From positions 25,943,210 to 26,007,209 of the forward strand of contig OX031073.1 of NCBI GenBank assembly GCA_943736015.1: DNA of 64,000 nt, given 5' to 3'. Position numbers and translations under genes: made by a program. Below are positions 42,407 through 52,676 of this stretch, one piece after another; position 1 is the first letter of the stretch; each line of letters opens with the position of its first letter. Source of the DNA: Tridacna crocea (lineage: Eukaryota; Mollusca; Bivalvia; Cardiida; Cardiidae). The notes under the pieces were generated by a model. It was not told the DNA's origin, searched no databases, and saw nothing but the letters and a program-made list of their open reading frames with translations.

Positions 42407-43130
42407 TACAAATAAGGTAAATTAAGGCAAGATCTATTTTGTCTTTGGGTTAAAGTTAAATGTCAGATATTTCCTCACAAAGGCATAATAATTTTGACAC
42501 ATCTGTTTGATATTGTGTTGATGATAAACATTGTGACAGAAAGAGAAACAGTTACTGCTTATACCTAAGGTTGGTTGAAATAAATTAAAGAGTCTTGCTT
42601 TGGGAAAAGGGGTTCTAATACATCTGGGAAAATTATCGACCCAGGTCAGCCTGTGGAGGCTTGCCTGAGCCGAAACTTTTTCTGATATTGGTCAGTTTTC
42701 TGCATGTCAAATGACTATGCCACCTCGTGATTCATACACTTGATACATGAAATGAATTTTACAGTTTCATATTTATGTGATGACCGGCTTGGTATACCGC
42801 TTCACGGAGACGCATTAAGCCCCCTTTTGTCAGAGCAGAGCCAATTTAATAACTTCTGCATTATTCATTGTAATTACCATGGAAACAAAATAAAAATCAT
42901 CACGCTTTGAAAAGAGGAATTATGAAGCCGTGTATAAATTGTAGCATTTCTGAAAACAACTTTTTTTTTACACACATACTAAAATATCCATTATTATGTA
43001 AATTATATCTTTTAATCATTTTTAACGAGCCAATCAAACTGTACCATAGCTTTGTTACCTAGTTACTAGAATTAATCTTGCATTATAAATGTTTCTTATG
43101 TAGTTTACAGCAATTCTTTCTGTCCTTTTT
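42407..43130. other. Intron stretch, mostly unrecognised
   Basis: A small family D-like piece (cgacccaggtcagcctgtgg) at about 42640; otherwise nothing identified. Confidence 0.45.
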
Positions 43131-43347
43131 ATAATAACTCTACCAAACGGCTCTGGGTTTTAACAACCCTATAGGAAACAGCTTTTGAAAACCTTGTGGG
43201 AAAAGGAGAAAATGCTGGTAACCTGCATTTTCTCCTCCCACGATGTTTTGTACTCCTTCATAGACATTTTATTTTTTTAATGTGTTGTCGAGAAAAGCTT
43301 TCAATTTGAACAAGCTTTGAAATTTTGCCATTTGGTATAGAGTTGAC
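43131..43347 (+). repeat. TPM-A, diverged
   Basis: Core ctggtaacctgc; right stem shortened (tctcctcccacgatg). Confidence 0.8.
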
Positions 43348-43388
43348 ATACTATGGTCTCATATTGAGGCCCATCTAGGGGGCAATAT

Positions 43389-43618
43389 TTAACTCATTAC
43401 CAAACAACAAAATTTTTGGCTTGTCTATATTGAAAGCATTTGCAGACAACAAAACAAAAGTGACTGAAAATTTGTAATTTGTTTTGTGAAGAGTAGAAAA
43501 CATTGTGGGAAAAGGAGAAAATGCTGGTTATCAGCATTTTCACCTTTTCCCACAATGTTTTCAAAAGGCTTCTTTTCCAGGGTCGTTAAAAGTAGGGATT
43601 GTGTGGTAAAATTGTTAA
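43389..43618 (-). repeat. TPM-A, full length
   Basis: Core ctggttatcag; TTAA both ends. Confidence 0.9.
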
Positions 43619-43727
43619 AAAGAGATCATTGTGAAAAAGTAGAAATTGGTTATGATAAGAAAGCATATCTTTTTATTTCTCAATGTTTTCTCCACTTCCT
43701 CTTCAACCTACAAATTCATCCTTTACT

Positions 43728-43942
43728 AAAAGAGAAAAAGACTTGTCTGAATGGAAAGCCAAATTAGAGACGATACATTAGGTGCAGCCCAAATAATGAT
43801 ATTTGTCTTTGAAAGAATAGAAAACATTGTGGGGAAAAGGCAAGAATGCTAGTTACCAGTATTTTATCTTTTTTTCATAGCATGTTGAAAGGGTTTCTTC
43901 CTCAGGATCATAAAAATAATGGATTGTTTGGTAAAGGGTTAA
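43728..43942 (-). repeat. TPM-A, diverged
   Basis: Core ctagttaccagt; ends at TTAA shared with a forward copy. Confidence 0.75.
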
Positions 43943-44170
43943 CTCATTACCACACAAGTCCCAATTTATATAGACCCCCTTGGGAAAAAAGCTTTTGACA
44001 AGATTGTGGATAGATGAAAAAATGCTGGTACCACCATTTTCTCGTTTTCCCACAATGTTTTCTGCTCTATCAAGGACACATTTTGTCATTTCCTCCACTT
44101 TTAATTTGTTGTCTGCAAATGCTTTTAATCTGAACAAGTCTCAAGTTTTGTTGTTTGGTAAAGATGTTAT
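43939..44170 (+). repeat. TPM-A, diverged
   Basis: Core ctggtaccaccat; left stem decayed (agattgtggatagatg); arms clear. Confidence 0.8.
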
Positions 44171-44214
44171 TGTTTTATAGAAACTTATTCAAACGTACCC
44201 TTTCATACAGAACA

Positions 44215-44465
44215 GCTTAAAAATTGCCACCCTCCGATTACCAGGCAAAAGGGGGACTATTGGTTCGCTAATTCGAATCTAGGTATTTACGCAAATTCCT
44301 TTCTGAAGATTGATGATGGTCACTGTGACAAAATTTGTCGCTTTTTCACCTCTAGTCATTGTGTTTTGACAGTGGTTTATGTGGGAAAGCAGCCAATGCC
44401 AAGGGAACATATTGTCTTTTGACTTGAAGAAAGATGTGATCATTTAGTGAAGGAATAATTGTCTT
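44215..44465 (+). repeat. SINE-like repeat, decayed
   Basis: tattggttcgctaattcgaa, then gattgatgatggtcactgtg and gaaagcagccaatgcc as in 17640..17740. No clean pol III boxes. Confidence 0.5.
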
Positions 44466-44642
44466 TAACCTGTGACAGAAATGTAAATTGGACCAGAATT
44501 GAAAGCATTTGCAAACAGTAATTTGAATTTGGTTTTAATGATCGAATTTGTCTTTGATTGCGCAGAAAACATTGTGGGAAAAAAGGAGAAAATGCAGGTT
44601 ACCAGTATTTTCTCCTTTTTCCCACAATGTTTTCAAATGTGA
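44466..44642 (-). repeat. TPM-A, right end lost
   Basis: Core caggttaccagt with long stems (ggaaaaaaggag / ctcctttttcc, paired insertion); TTAA left only. Confidence 0.8.
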
Positions 44643-44886
44643 ACTCGAGACCTACTCTAGAAACTTGTAGCAAAAGGTGTTAGTTAAACATATCCCACAT
44701 ATATATGATCATACATATTGAGTTTACTGCTGAGTCTAGGTATACAAATTATATTGTTACTTTCATTTGTTGTCACTTCAAGTGAAAACTGATCCACGAA
44801 ATTGAGAGATATTTACTAAATGAAAAATTTTTCCATCTACTACACCATTTTCTTGTTTGTATCCCTGTCCAGGACATTAAATTTGT

Positions 44887-45063
44887 TGTTACTCTTTACC
44901 AAACAACACAATTTTAGGCTGGTCCAACTTCAAAATGTTTCAGACGGCAAGCATAAATGATCAGTCCGTAGGATTTTTTTCCTTGCCAACAATGTTTTCA
45001 GAGGCATTATCTGTCGGAGTTTGACAGGATCATTAAAACTCAGGATTGTGTGGTAAAGGGTTA
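44887..45063 (-). repeat. TPM-A with core deleted
   Basis: The left arm passes directly to ttccttgccaacaatgtttt; the palindrome is lost. Confidence 0.72.
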
Positions 45064-45268
45064 GCTCTTTACAAAGCAACACAGTTTTAGATTGGTTCAT
45101 ATTGAAAGCAGTTGCAGCCAGTAATTCAGAGTGACTCAAACATTGGGATGTGTCTTTGGCAAGGGTAGAAAAGAAGGGAAAAGAAGATACAACTGGTTGC
45201 CAGCATTTGCTCCTTTACCCACAATTTTTTTCAAAGGCCTTCTTTAAGGTTGTTTGGTTCAGAATTAA
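45060..45268 (-). repeat. TPM-A, diverged
   Basis: Core ctggttgccagc; decayed stems; ends TTAG and TTAA, both shared with neighbours. Confidence 0.75.
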
Positions 45269-45493
45269 CCCATTACCACACAAACCCAACTTTTGACGCC
45301 CCAGAGAAAGAAGCCTTTTGAAAACACTATGGGAAATGAAGAAAATGCTGGTAACCAGCATTTTCTCCTTTTCCCACAGTGTTTTCTACCCTCACCAGAA
45401 CAAATTTCTATTTTTGAGTCACCTTTATTTTGTTGTCTGCAAATGCTTTCAATTTGGACCAGTCCTAAATTTTCTTGTGTGGTAAAGAGTTAA
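45265..45493 (+). repeat. TPM-A, full length
   Basis: TTAACCC left, GAGTTAA right; core perfect; left stem mutated (gggaaatgaag). Confidence 0.92.
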
Positions 45494-45599
45494 GAGAAAA
45501 AAAGATGATAGGAAAATAGTAGCATTGTTTCATCAAACTAATAACTCCAAAAGCTCTAAAAAAGAATTTAATATTACATTATAAAAAGTGGGTAGGGTA

Positions 45600-45855
45600 A
45601 TTAGATAGGATATATATGGGGTGCAACATGCCAAAAGGGACATTCTGACATTTGGGTAATGTGTTGTCTTGGATCAGCCTGTATGTACTACCGAAACCAC
45701 ACTTTCCGCTTTTTGTGTAATTTTCTGTTTCATGCAAGTCCACTATAGCACAAAAGTGCTGTCTCAGATTAGCTTGTGTAGATTGCACAGGCTGATTCGA
45801 GACAACATTTTACGCAAGTTTGCGAGTGCCCCTTCTCGCTTGTTGCAAGCCATAA
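45600..45855. repeat. Repeat family D
   Basis: Two related halves: ttgtcttggatcagcctgta and cacaggctgattcgagacaa, plus tttacgcaagtttgcgagtg. Nothing coding. Confidence 0.62.
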
Positions 45856-46116
45856 AGTAGATGAACAAACATGTAAGTGAGGCTCGTTTCTTTCAATTGT
45901 TACTCTTGTTATTGTAAGTGACTGTTGTCCTTATATCTCTGATATAAAAATAGAAAATGACAAATAAATTTGTTGAACTTAGTTTGTGTTACCTTTATTT
46001 TATCACTGCAACTTTCCTTGTCTCTTTACAACATGCCAAATTTTTTAGACCCATCCAAACTCAGAAGTACTTGTGGACAAACAGCAAGCGTGGTCACAGC
46101 AAGGCTTTCTTTAAGT

Positions 46117-46341
46117 ATTTACCAAAAAAAACAGAGTTTAGTATTGTCCGTATTGAAAGCAATTGTCAAGATCAAATTCGACTAACCTCAAATAAAAGAT
46201 TTTTTTCTCAGAAAGATAAAAAAGCATTGAGGGAAAAGAAGAATATGCTGGTTACCATTATAATCTCCTTTTCCTGCAATGTTTTCAGAAGACCTTTCTG
46301 TCAGGGTTGCTGCAAGTCAGGATTGTGTGAAAAAGGTTTAA
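46117..46341 (-). repeat. TPM-A, diverged
   Basis: Core ctggttaccattat; right end gaaaaaggtttaa. Confidence 0.78.
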
Positions 46342-46565
46342 CCCTTTCCCAAACGACAAATTTTAGACTCTTCCAAATTGAAAGAGTTTGCAGACGACAA
46401 TTTTAACTTTCATAACAATGGCAGAAAATTATCCGAAGGGACAGAACACACGGTGAGAAAAGGAGAAATTGCTCGTTACGAGCAATTTCTCCTTTTCCCA
46501 TAGTGTGTTCTAAAGGCTTGTACTGCAAACACGTAAAAACAAGGGCTTGTTTGGGAAAGGTTTAA
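46338..46565 (-). repeat. TPM-A2 with CTCG core
   Basis: Closely similar to 25785..26012; core gctcgttacgagc with stems agaaaaggagaaatt / aatttctccttttc. Confidence 0.93.
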
Positions 46566-46650
46566 TAGGGTAGAAAACATTGTTACTAGCATTTTTTCGT
46601 TTTTCCCTCAATGTTGTCAAAGGACTCATTGCAGTTTTGCAGGATTATGA
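46566..46650. repeat. TPM core fragment
   Basis: gggtagaaaacattgttact then agcattttttcg; left inner stem missing. Confidence 0.55.
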
Positions 46651-46667
46651 GTCTGATAAATGCATTC

Positions 46668-47035
46668 ATCCATTTACCAAATAGTCCTGACTCTAAACAA
46701 CCCTGAGGAAGAAGGCCTCTTAACCCTTTACCCCATAATGCATTTCTATGATATCTCTAATTGACCCTAAATAACAGCAAGGATGAAACTGTGCCTTATG
46801 TGTAGATGACATCTTTTAGCAACATAGAAAACATTGTGGCAAAAGGTGAAATTGCTCGTCATGAGTAATTTCACCTTTTGCCACAATGTTTTCCAAAGGC
46901 TCCTACAAGCAATGCACAGAATGAGTATCTATGGAGTAAAGGGTTAAAACATTGTTGAAAAGGTAGAAAATGATGGTAAACTTTTTCAACAATGTTTTCT
47001 TTCCTATGGTAGATGAATTCAACTTTAAGGCTATA
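46668..47035 (+). repeat. TPM-A split by a nested TPM-B
   Basis: The left arm to gaagaaggcctct is followed, after the nested copy, by aacattgttgaaaaggtag and a decayed core and right arm. Confidence 0.82.
46720..46946 (+). repeat. TPM-B nested in a TPM-A
   Basis: TTAACCCTTTACCCC / GGAGTAAAGGGTTAA; core gctcgtcatgagtaat with two substitutions. Confidence 0.92.
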
Positions 47036-47165
47036 TTCAATGTTCGCAAAGACTTGAAAAGTGCTTGAAGATGAGGGGTAGTCTTGACAAGTCCTTGAAA
47101 CAGAGTTTTGTCTTGAAAAGTACTGGAAAATTCATAACTAGCCTTGAAAAGTACTTGAATTACAG
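47036..47165 (+). repeat. Short diverged tandem repeats
   Basis: Variants of cttgaaaagtacttgaa occur about five times. Low-complexity, no coding role seen. Confidence 0.6.
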
Positions 47166-47855
47166 GATTTTTGCATGATGATTAGAAAATCCGACCAAAA
47201 ATTGCTTTAGCGATGACAAAACAAGAAAGTCACATCAACAAATGGAGTCCAATACATTCGTCACTTCCGAGTACAAAAATGCGTAAGACAGTTTCATTAG
47301 GTACGAAAGTATTTAGTTACGAAACGACTGTATTTACACCGGTTCCCTGCTCGTAGATGCTATCGCTACTTTATATCATAATCGACCGGGGTCTAGTTTA
47401 CACAGTCGTAACACCTTTGTGTGATTCATCGTGTCATAAAGTTATCGTCTGCAAGGTTTAATAGTTTAGTTACGTTTTAATAGTCTTGATTTCTAGAAAT
47501 TAGAATGGGGAAATGTGTTTTCCGTCCGGATTGGTCAAGAAAATACCCTTGGGCCAAGGAAACGAACGATAGATATAAAGCCTTTTGTCGTTTGCGGCTG
47601 AAAGGAAATCAATCTTGCTTGCATGGGTGAAAGCGCGTTCCGGCCTCATTCCAAAAGCGAGTTGCATAAACAATGAAAAGTCTATGTATGGTAAAATGAA
47701 AAAAAAAAATGCTTCCAATTTTCTTCAATTGCAAAATCATATCGGTAGATCTAATTGGTTAACATTTTATGAGTTCAAATTAAAGCTTAGATGGAATTCC
47801 GAAAGTATGGCCAATAGCATGAGGTACAATTGTCTACTAACAGCATGAACATATA
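47166..47855. other. Intron stretch without recognised content
   Basis: An open frame at 47585..47848 lacks flanking splice consensus and any known motif; I do not call it an exon. Confidence 0.45.
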
Positions 47856-48051
47856 GCGGAGTTCCAGGTAAGGGGGTGGAGTGATGGTATTCTAAATCCA
47901 TTATTTCTCTTTCAAACCCTATGTTCTGGGTACTCATTAGAATAGTCTCTTTGAGACGATTCTAATGAGTACCCACAACATGGGGTTTCATGCAGTAAAA
48001 TCAATATTTTTTCATTTAAAATCAAAATCACTCTGTCTGGAACTCTGTAAC
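47856..48051. repeat. FB-2 fold-back element
   Basis: Inner hairpin tcattagaatagtctctttg / agacgattctaatgagtacc; ends gcggagttccagg and ctggaactctgta. Confidence 0.86.
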
Positions 48052-48107
48052 AGGCATGTCTTGCCTTTTAGCATCCTGTACCAAGTAAACTCTGTTCAAC
48101 ACAAACC

Positions 48108-48297
48108 ACTTATAATGACCCTGAAAAAGAAAACTTTTGAAAATATTGATCAAAAGGGAGAAAATGCTGTTAACCAGGGTTTTCTCCTTTTCCCACAATT
48201 TTTTCTATCCTTTCCGAAAAAAAACATCACCATGTGAAGCACATTTTATTTGTCCTCTGTGATGCTTCCAATTTAGACAATTCCAAAATTTTACCAT
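48108..48297 (+). repeat. TPM-A, left end lost
   Basis: Core ctgttaaccagg; stem cattgatcaaaaggg on the left mismatched; right arm decayed. Confidence 0.7.
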
Positions 48298-49154
48298 CTG
48301 ATGATAGTCATTGCAGTGGGGTTCATTCCTATGTCACCACTGCTCATTACTGTTCCACAGGTCATTGTTTTCCTTTTTGCTCTATTCTAACATACTTTTT
48401 AAAAAAGAAAGAGAAAAATAAGATTATAATTTCATGGCATGGAAAAAACAGCCAGATTTGGAAAATAAATGGTTTAGGGAAAAAAAACTTGTATATACTT
48501 ATGTATTACTTTTGTCAGGGTCACTTTTCTGCACAATACATCTTGCAACTGGTCATAAGTAACTCTGCACTGCAAAGGATACTACTAAATTTGCAAGCAG
48601 CACTAGTTGTAATCAGACAGATTATTCTGTTTATTTATCTTTTACTGTTACACTGCAGACCAAGCTCCTGTACATGTCTACATGGTTTCAACAAAGTGAT
48701 TTTTCACAAATAGCTTGGACTTATTTGTTCCTTAATTTTTGAGTATATAATATAGTATCTATCTGGTAGGACCAGGTGATTTTCAAATGAAACAAGTTGA
48801 AGCCAAGTATTTGGTATAAAAATCATCATGGTGCATTAAAATTGCATATTTAATCTATTATCAAAACCTCCATTCGCATTACTATATAGGTCTCATTTAC
48901 CGAACATATCAGATTCTGTAACTGAAACATCTCTCACCCATTTTATCTACAAAGTATGGTGAGTAGGCTAACTTTGAAACATCACCATGTGATGTCAGTA
49001 GCAAGATGAATAGGTTAGACCATATTTTGAAAACCTTTTAGGCTATACAATATTGTCAACTAAACTTCACCAATATTTTCCAAACTTTATAAATATTCCA
49101 ATCATTGATGATGCTGAGTGTCACATGTTACCCATCTTTTTATTCCCCATACAG
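48298..49154. other. Intron stretch before the SH3 exon
   Basis: A SINE-like trace (gatgatagtcattgcagtgg) at the start; a poly-A-rich tract near 48400..48500; nothing else recognised. Confidence 0.45.
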
Positions 49155-49378
49155 CTCATTGAGTCTGGTACCCTTATCATTGGTCGAGTTCTCTTTACCT
49201 ATAATGCTGTAAGAGAGGATGAAATCTCTGTGCTGAAGAATGAAAATGTGCATGTGCTGGGTACCAACCAACACAATATGTTGCTGATACATAGACCAGC
49301 CAATGAGAGCTCTCCAGCTGCAGAGGGGCTGGTTCCCATATATGTTGTAGGAGCAAAGGACACAGATGGCAGTTTTAG
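49155..49378 (+). CDS. KALRN: Exon 14: second SH3 domain
   Basis: A 224-nt exon between cccatacag and gtaaga. It begins LIESGTLIIGRVLFTYNAVR; then EDEISVLKNENVHVLGTN, and EGLVPIYVV close the domain. This resembles an SH3 fold with an E-D-E-I-S RT-loop end and a V-P-x-Y motif, though the usual ALYDY is V-L-F-T-Y-N-A. In the family it may bind proline-rich partners or act in autoregulation. It ends in phase 2. Confidence 0.92.
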
Positions 49379-49743
49379 GTAAGAAAATAGTTAACTAAAC
49401 ATTTGATATCACTGACATCATTGACATCATAATCTATGAATTTATTTCTTCCAGAAATATTTTTTTGTTTTTGTGTTTGCTAATTGTCAAAGGAAATAAT
49501 TTTGGTCAGATTTTGCTTTACTTCCCATGTACATGTATGTTACTTTTTCTTTTAAAGCAGAATTTATTTAAGTAAGCTGTATGGGACAGGTAGAAGATTT
49601 TATTTGTTACATAAATAGTGTTGTTGGCCTTGTTGGACTTGAAAACAATCTTAAAGTCACGATATTTATAAGCACATTTGATTTGTTGTCTATAGATGCT
49701 TCCATACATACAAGTCTTAAAAAAAAATGTATTCTTGCAATAA

Positions 49744-49975
49744 TTAAACACTGTTCACATAATCCTGAGTTTTAACGACCCGAAGGAAAAAGGGTTTTGA
49801 AAACATTGTGGGAAATGGAAAATACTGGTATCCAGCATTTTCTTTTTTATCAACAATGCTTTCTACCCTATAAGACACAGAAATCACCAATCTAAGCAAC
49901 ATTGGCCTTGTCATAGATCTGCAATTACTTTCAATTTAGCCCTGTCTGAAATTTTGCTGTTTGGAGATTATTTAA
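49744..49975 (+). repeat. TPM-A, diverged, 26 bp before exon 15
   Basis: Core ctggtatccagc; right stem ttttttatcaacaatg. Its right end tttaa lies just upstream of the exon 15 polypyrimidine tract. Confidence 0.82.
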
Positions 49976-50001
49976 TATCATTACCTTTTTTTTTTTCCAA
50001 G

Positions 50002-50140
50002 AAGGAACACATGGCAACTGTTCAAAAACAGAATATCTCCAAGCATGACAATGTCAGACAGGTATGAGTGGAATGGTATGAGCAGCTTTGAAAGTCGCAG
50101 TAAAACTCTCCCATTGGCTAAGGATTTAAAATCCAACAAG
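50002..50140 (+). CDS. KALRN: Exon 15: linker between SH3 and Ig
   Basis: A 139-nt exon with a long T tract and ccaag acceptor; the donor is gtaatg. It encodes RNTWQLFKNRISPSMTMSDR followed by a Ser/Lys-rich linker. The acceptor is AAGAAG, so splicing three bases downstream at 50005 would drop one Arg and keep the frame. TPM copies end 26 bp upstream and begin 32 bp downstream. Confidence 0.82.
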
Positions 50141-50172
50141 GTAATGATTAGAGTTTATTTCATCAACTGGTG

Positions 50173-50402
50173 GTTAACTCTTTACCACACAATCCCGACT
50201 TTTAACGACCCTGAGAAAGACGCCTTTTGAAGACACTGTGGGAAAAGGAGAAAATGCTGGTAACCAGCATTTTCTCCTTTTCCCACAGTGTTTTCTATCC
50301 TTTCCAAACCAAATTTTGATTTTTTGCTCACCTTTATTTTGTTGTCTGCAAATGCTTTCAATTTGGACCAGTCTAAAATTTTCTTGTGTGGTAAAGGGTT
50401 AA
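50173..50402 (+). repeat. TPM-A, full length, 32 bp after exon 15
   Basis: Perfect palindrome with the paired outer variant cactgtgggaaaagg / ccttttcccacagtg; TTAACTC and GGGTTAA ends. Confidence 0.93.
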
Positions 50403-50518
50403 TATGTTGAAATATTTGCCGAAAAAAGGAAAGGTATGTGAAAATAACGAGTGCCATAAGGTACGAGTTATTTTTGTGGGAACCTTTCCCTTTTCAGGCA
50501 AATATTTCCCCATATTAA
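50399..50518. repeat. TTAA-ended fold-back, ~120 bp
   Basis: ttaatatgttgaaatatttg pairs with caaatatttccccatattaa; gaaaggt with acctttc; aataacga with gagttatt. Left TTAA is shared with the TPM. Confidence 0.85.
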
Positions 50519-50787
50519 CCACAAGCTCATAAAATAAATTATAAATTATATTTCCTCTGATTATTTTGTCAACGAATGCTACTTTTAAAACTAGTGGTCT
50601 CAAGTCAATTAAACGGATAACCAAAGAGTAGTTCCAGATTTTCGGCAGGAGGAAAATATTCACTGTGACAGGGAAATAATTCCCCCCAGCTTAAATTACA
50701 ACCTTTCTTTACCCATAACATTTCTAAAAATAGACACATGAAATATAATGTAAAGTATTGAAAAATAAAGCAAGGTTTATCAAATTT

Positions 50788-50998
50788 TAACCCTAATCGT
50801 GCTAAATAACTAAAATAATATTTTCCATTCGATAGTAAAAACTGTACTATTGATGTTTCATAGTTGTGGTTTCGAAAATGATATCTTCTACTCGGACAGT
50901 GCAGATCAAAGATCAGACTGCACATTCTGTGCAGTCTGATCTTGATCTACACTGCCCACAAAAGGTCAATAAGTCGTACTTTGCAGCATAGGGGTTAA
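50788..50998. repeat. Fold-back family C, TTAA ends
   Basis: TTAACCCTAATCGTGCTAAA left against tttgcagcataggggttaa right; hairpin gatcagactgcacattct / gtgcagtctgatc at the centre. Confidence 0.82.
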
Positions 50999-51267
50999 AA
51001 GAATTCAGATATCCTTTGACAAGAAACAAATACATATTTGCACAAAAGTAACATACAGTAATAGTAATTTAGCAGCAGTTATTTCTGGCCAAGCCAAATT
51101 TTTTATGAGACTGATAAGCTAATGGTAGTTTGGTTTAACTACTTATTGTTTAAATTGATATACTCTCTATTGGAATGTATTTTCTAGAAAATGCTTCTTT
51201 TTTAAAATTAATTTGTTTTCATCAACTGTCTGCTTCTTTGTCACCTTCTCTCATCAGGAAGTTGATA

Positions 51268-51776
51268 CGAGGGAATATCAAAAATGTTTGAGCTTCGCAT
51301 AGAAATAGCCAGATATCCTGATTTAAACTGTTTCATTTCTCAACATAGTCCCCTTGCATATCCACACACTTGTTCCATCCAGTTTGCCAGTCATTGATAC
51401 CCGATTGATAGAAGTCAACATCTTGGTCCCCTAACCAGCCCTCCACAGCAGCTCTCAACTCATCATCATCATCGTCTAACCTCCAGACCGAAGGTATTTT
51501 TCAGCATGTGGGGCTAGGTCTGGAGAATAGGCTGTTCGAGGGAGGAGTTTGTAGCCACATTCTCACACAGCTTCCATTTCAACATGTCTGGTGTGGACTA
51601 GCGCGTTGTCCTGTTGAAGCAGAGCTCCAAGACGGATCTTTCCACTCTGTTTCTCCTTGATTGATCAGCGCACCTGCTTCATTAGGTTATGCTTCAGTAT
51701 GGGACTCTGTTTGAAAATAAAATCAGGGTATCTGGCTCTTTTTGTGAAAGGCTGAAAACTTTTTGATATCCCCTCA
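51268..51776 (-). mobile_element. Internally deleted mariner-like element
   Basis: TIRs of ~55 bp (cgagggaatatcaaaaa and its match at 51760..51776), flanked by TA on both sides. The minus strand about 51290..51460 encodes DFYQSGINDWQTGWNKCVD then MQGDYVEK and a stop, a mariner-transposase C-terminal signature. The ~0.5-kb length and frame breaks show it is non-autonomous. A GVQW/SETMAR-like mariner family is the closest I recognise. Confidence 0.82.
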
Positions 51777-51907
51777 TACACTGTATGTTTAAAGTTACAC
51801 CTGTACAGAAGTGTGCATCTTGGGTATGCAACTGTAAGTGATAAATATAGTATACATTTTTTTTTTCCACAAAGATTCTAAATTTAGATTTTGTCATTTA
51901 TTTTTAG

Positions 51908-52123
51908 ATGCACTCCCAAGATTTCATGTATGAAATGTCACCTAGTGTACACACCCCCCTGACAAGCCTTACCATCCAGGCAGGAGGCGTGGCAGAGTTT
52001 ACGTGTCGTATATGTGGAAGACCCAGGCCAAGTATAACTTGGAAGTTCAATAATAATATACCAGTCCGGCCTGATGCAAGGACTGTGATGTCATACAGAG
52101 AAGATGGTGTGGTTACTTTACAG
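51908..52123 (+). CDS. KALRN: Exon 16: Ig domain, first half
   Basis: Seventy-two codons between tatttttag and gttagt. An I-set immunoglobulin signature is visible: VAEFTCRICGRPRPSITWKF, with strand B Cys at fragment residue 795 and the core Trp at 807. Then comes the D-A-R-T strand. Phase 0 to 0. In Trio/Kalirin this Ig precedes the kinase. Confidence 0.95.
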
Positions 52124-52250
52124 GTTAGTTTTTATCCATTCCCATTTTTGTAGTTGCGAGAGTTTTATAGAGACTAGATTATAGAGAAAGTGTTTTGTAA
52201 AACAGGTACTTTTATGGTGTGTCCTGAACGGGATATAAAGCCTCGAACTC

Positions 52251-52479
52251 TTAACCTATTACCACACAATCCCTACTTTTGATGACCCTGAGAAAGAAGC
52301 CTGTAGAAAACATTGTGGGAAAAGGAGAAAATGCTGGTAACCAGCATTTCCTCCTTTTCCCACAATGTTTTCTACTATTCACAAAACAAATTTCAAATTT
52401 TCAGTCAATTTTATGTTGTCGTCTGCAAATGCTTTCAATTTGAACCAGTCTGAAACTTTGTCGTTTGGTAAAGGGTTAA
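52251..52479 (+). repeat. TPM-A, full length
   Basis: Core ctggtaaccag with one right stem change (catttcctcc); TTAA both ends. Begins 128 bp after the exon 16 donor. Confidence 0.92.
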
Positions 52480-52489
52480 CCAAATAAGG

Positions 52490-52672
52490 ACGTATTAGTT
52501 GAATCCAAATTGAAAGCATCTGTAGGCAACAAAAGATCTTTCTCTTTGATATGGTAGACAACATACATGTAGTAGGAAAAGGAGAAAATGCAAATTGCCA
52601 GGGTTCAATACTTTTTTCACAAAATTCTTTTTCCGCAAGGTCATAATAATATTCAGGACATTGTGGTAAGAG
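52490..52672 (-). repeat. TPM-A, degenerate
   Basis: tccaaattgaaagcatct left; core decayed to aaaatgcaaattgccagg; right end lost. Confidence 0.6.
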
Positions 52673-52676
52673 ATGG

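Noticed and set aside
45957-46406. Open frame of 149 codons
   Set aside because: Its second half lies in TPM copies and the first has no recognised motif.
47585-47848. Open frame that might be an extra linker exon
   Set aside because: No good acceptor or donor in a compatible phase, and composition unlike the flanking exons. It cannot be excluded without transcripts.
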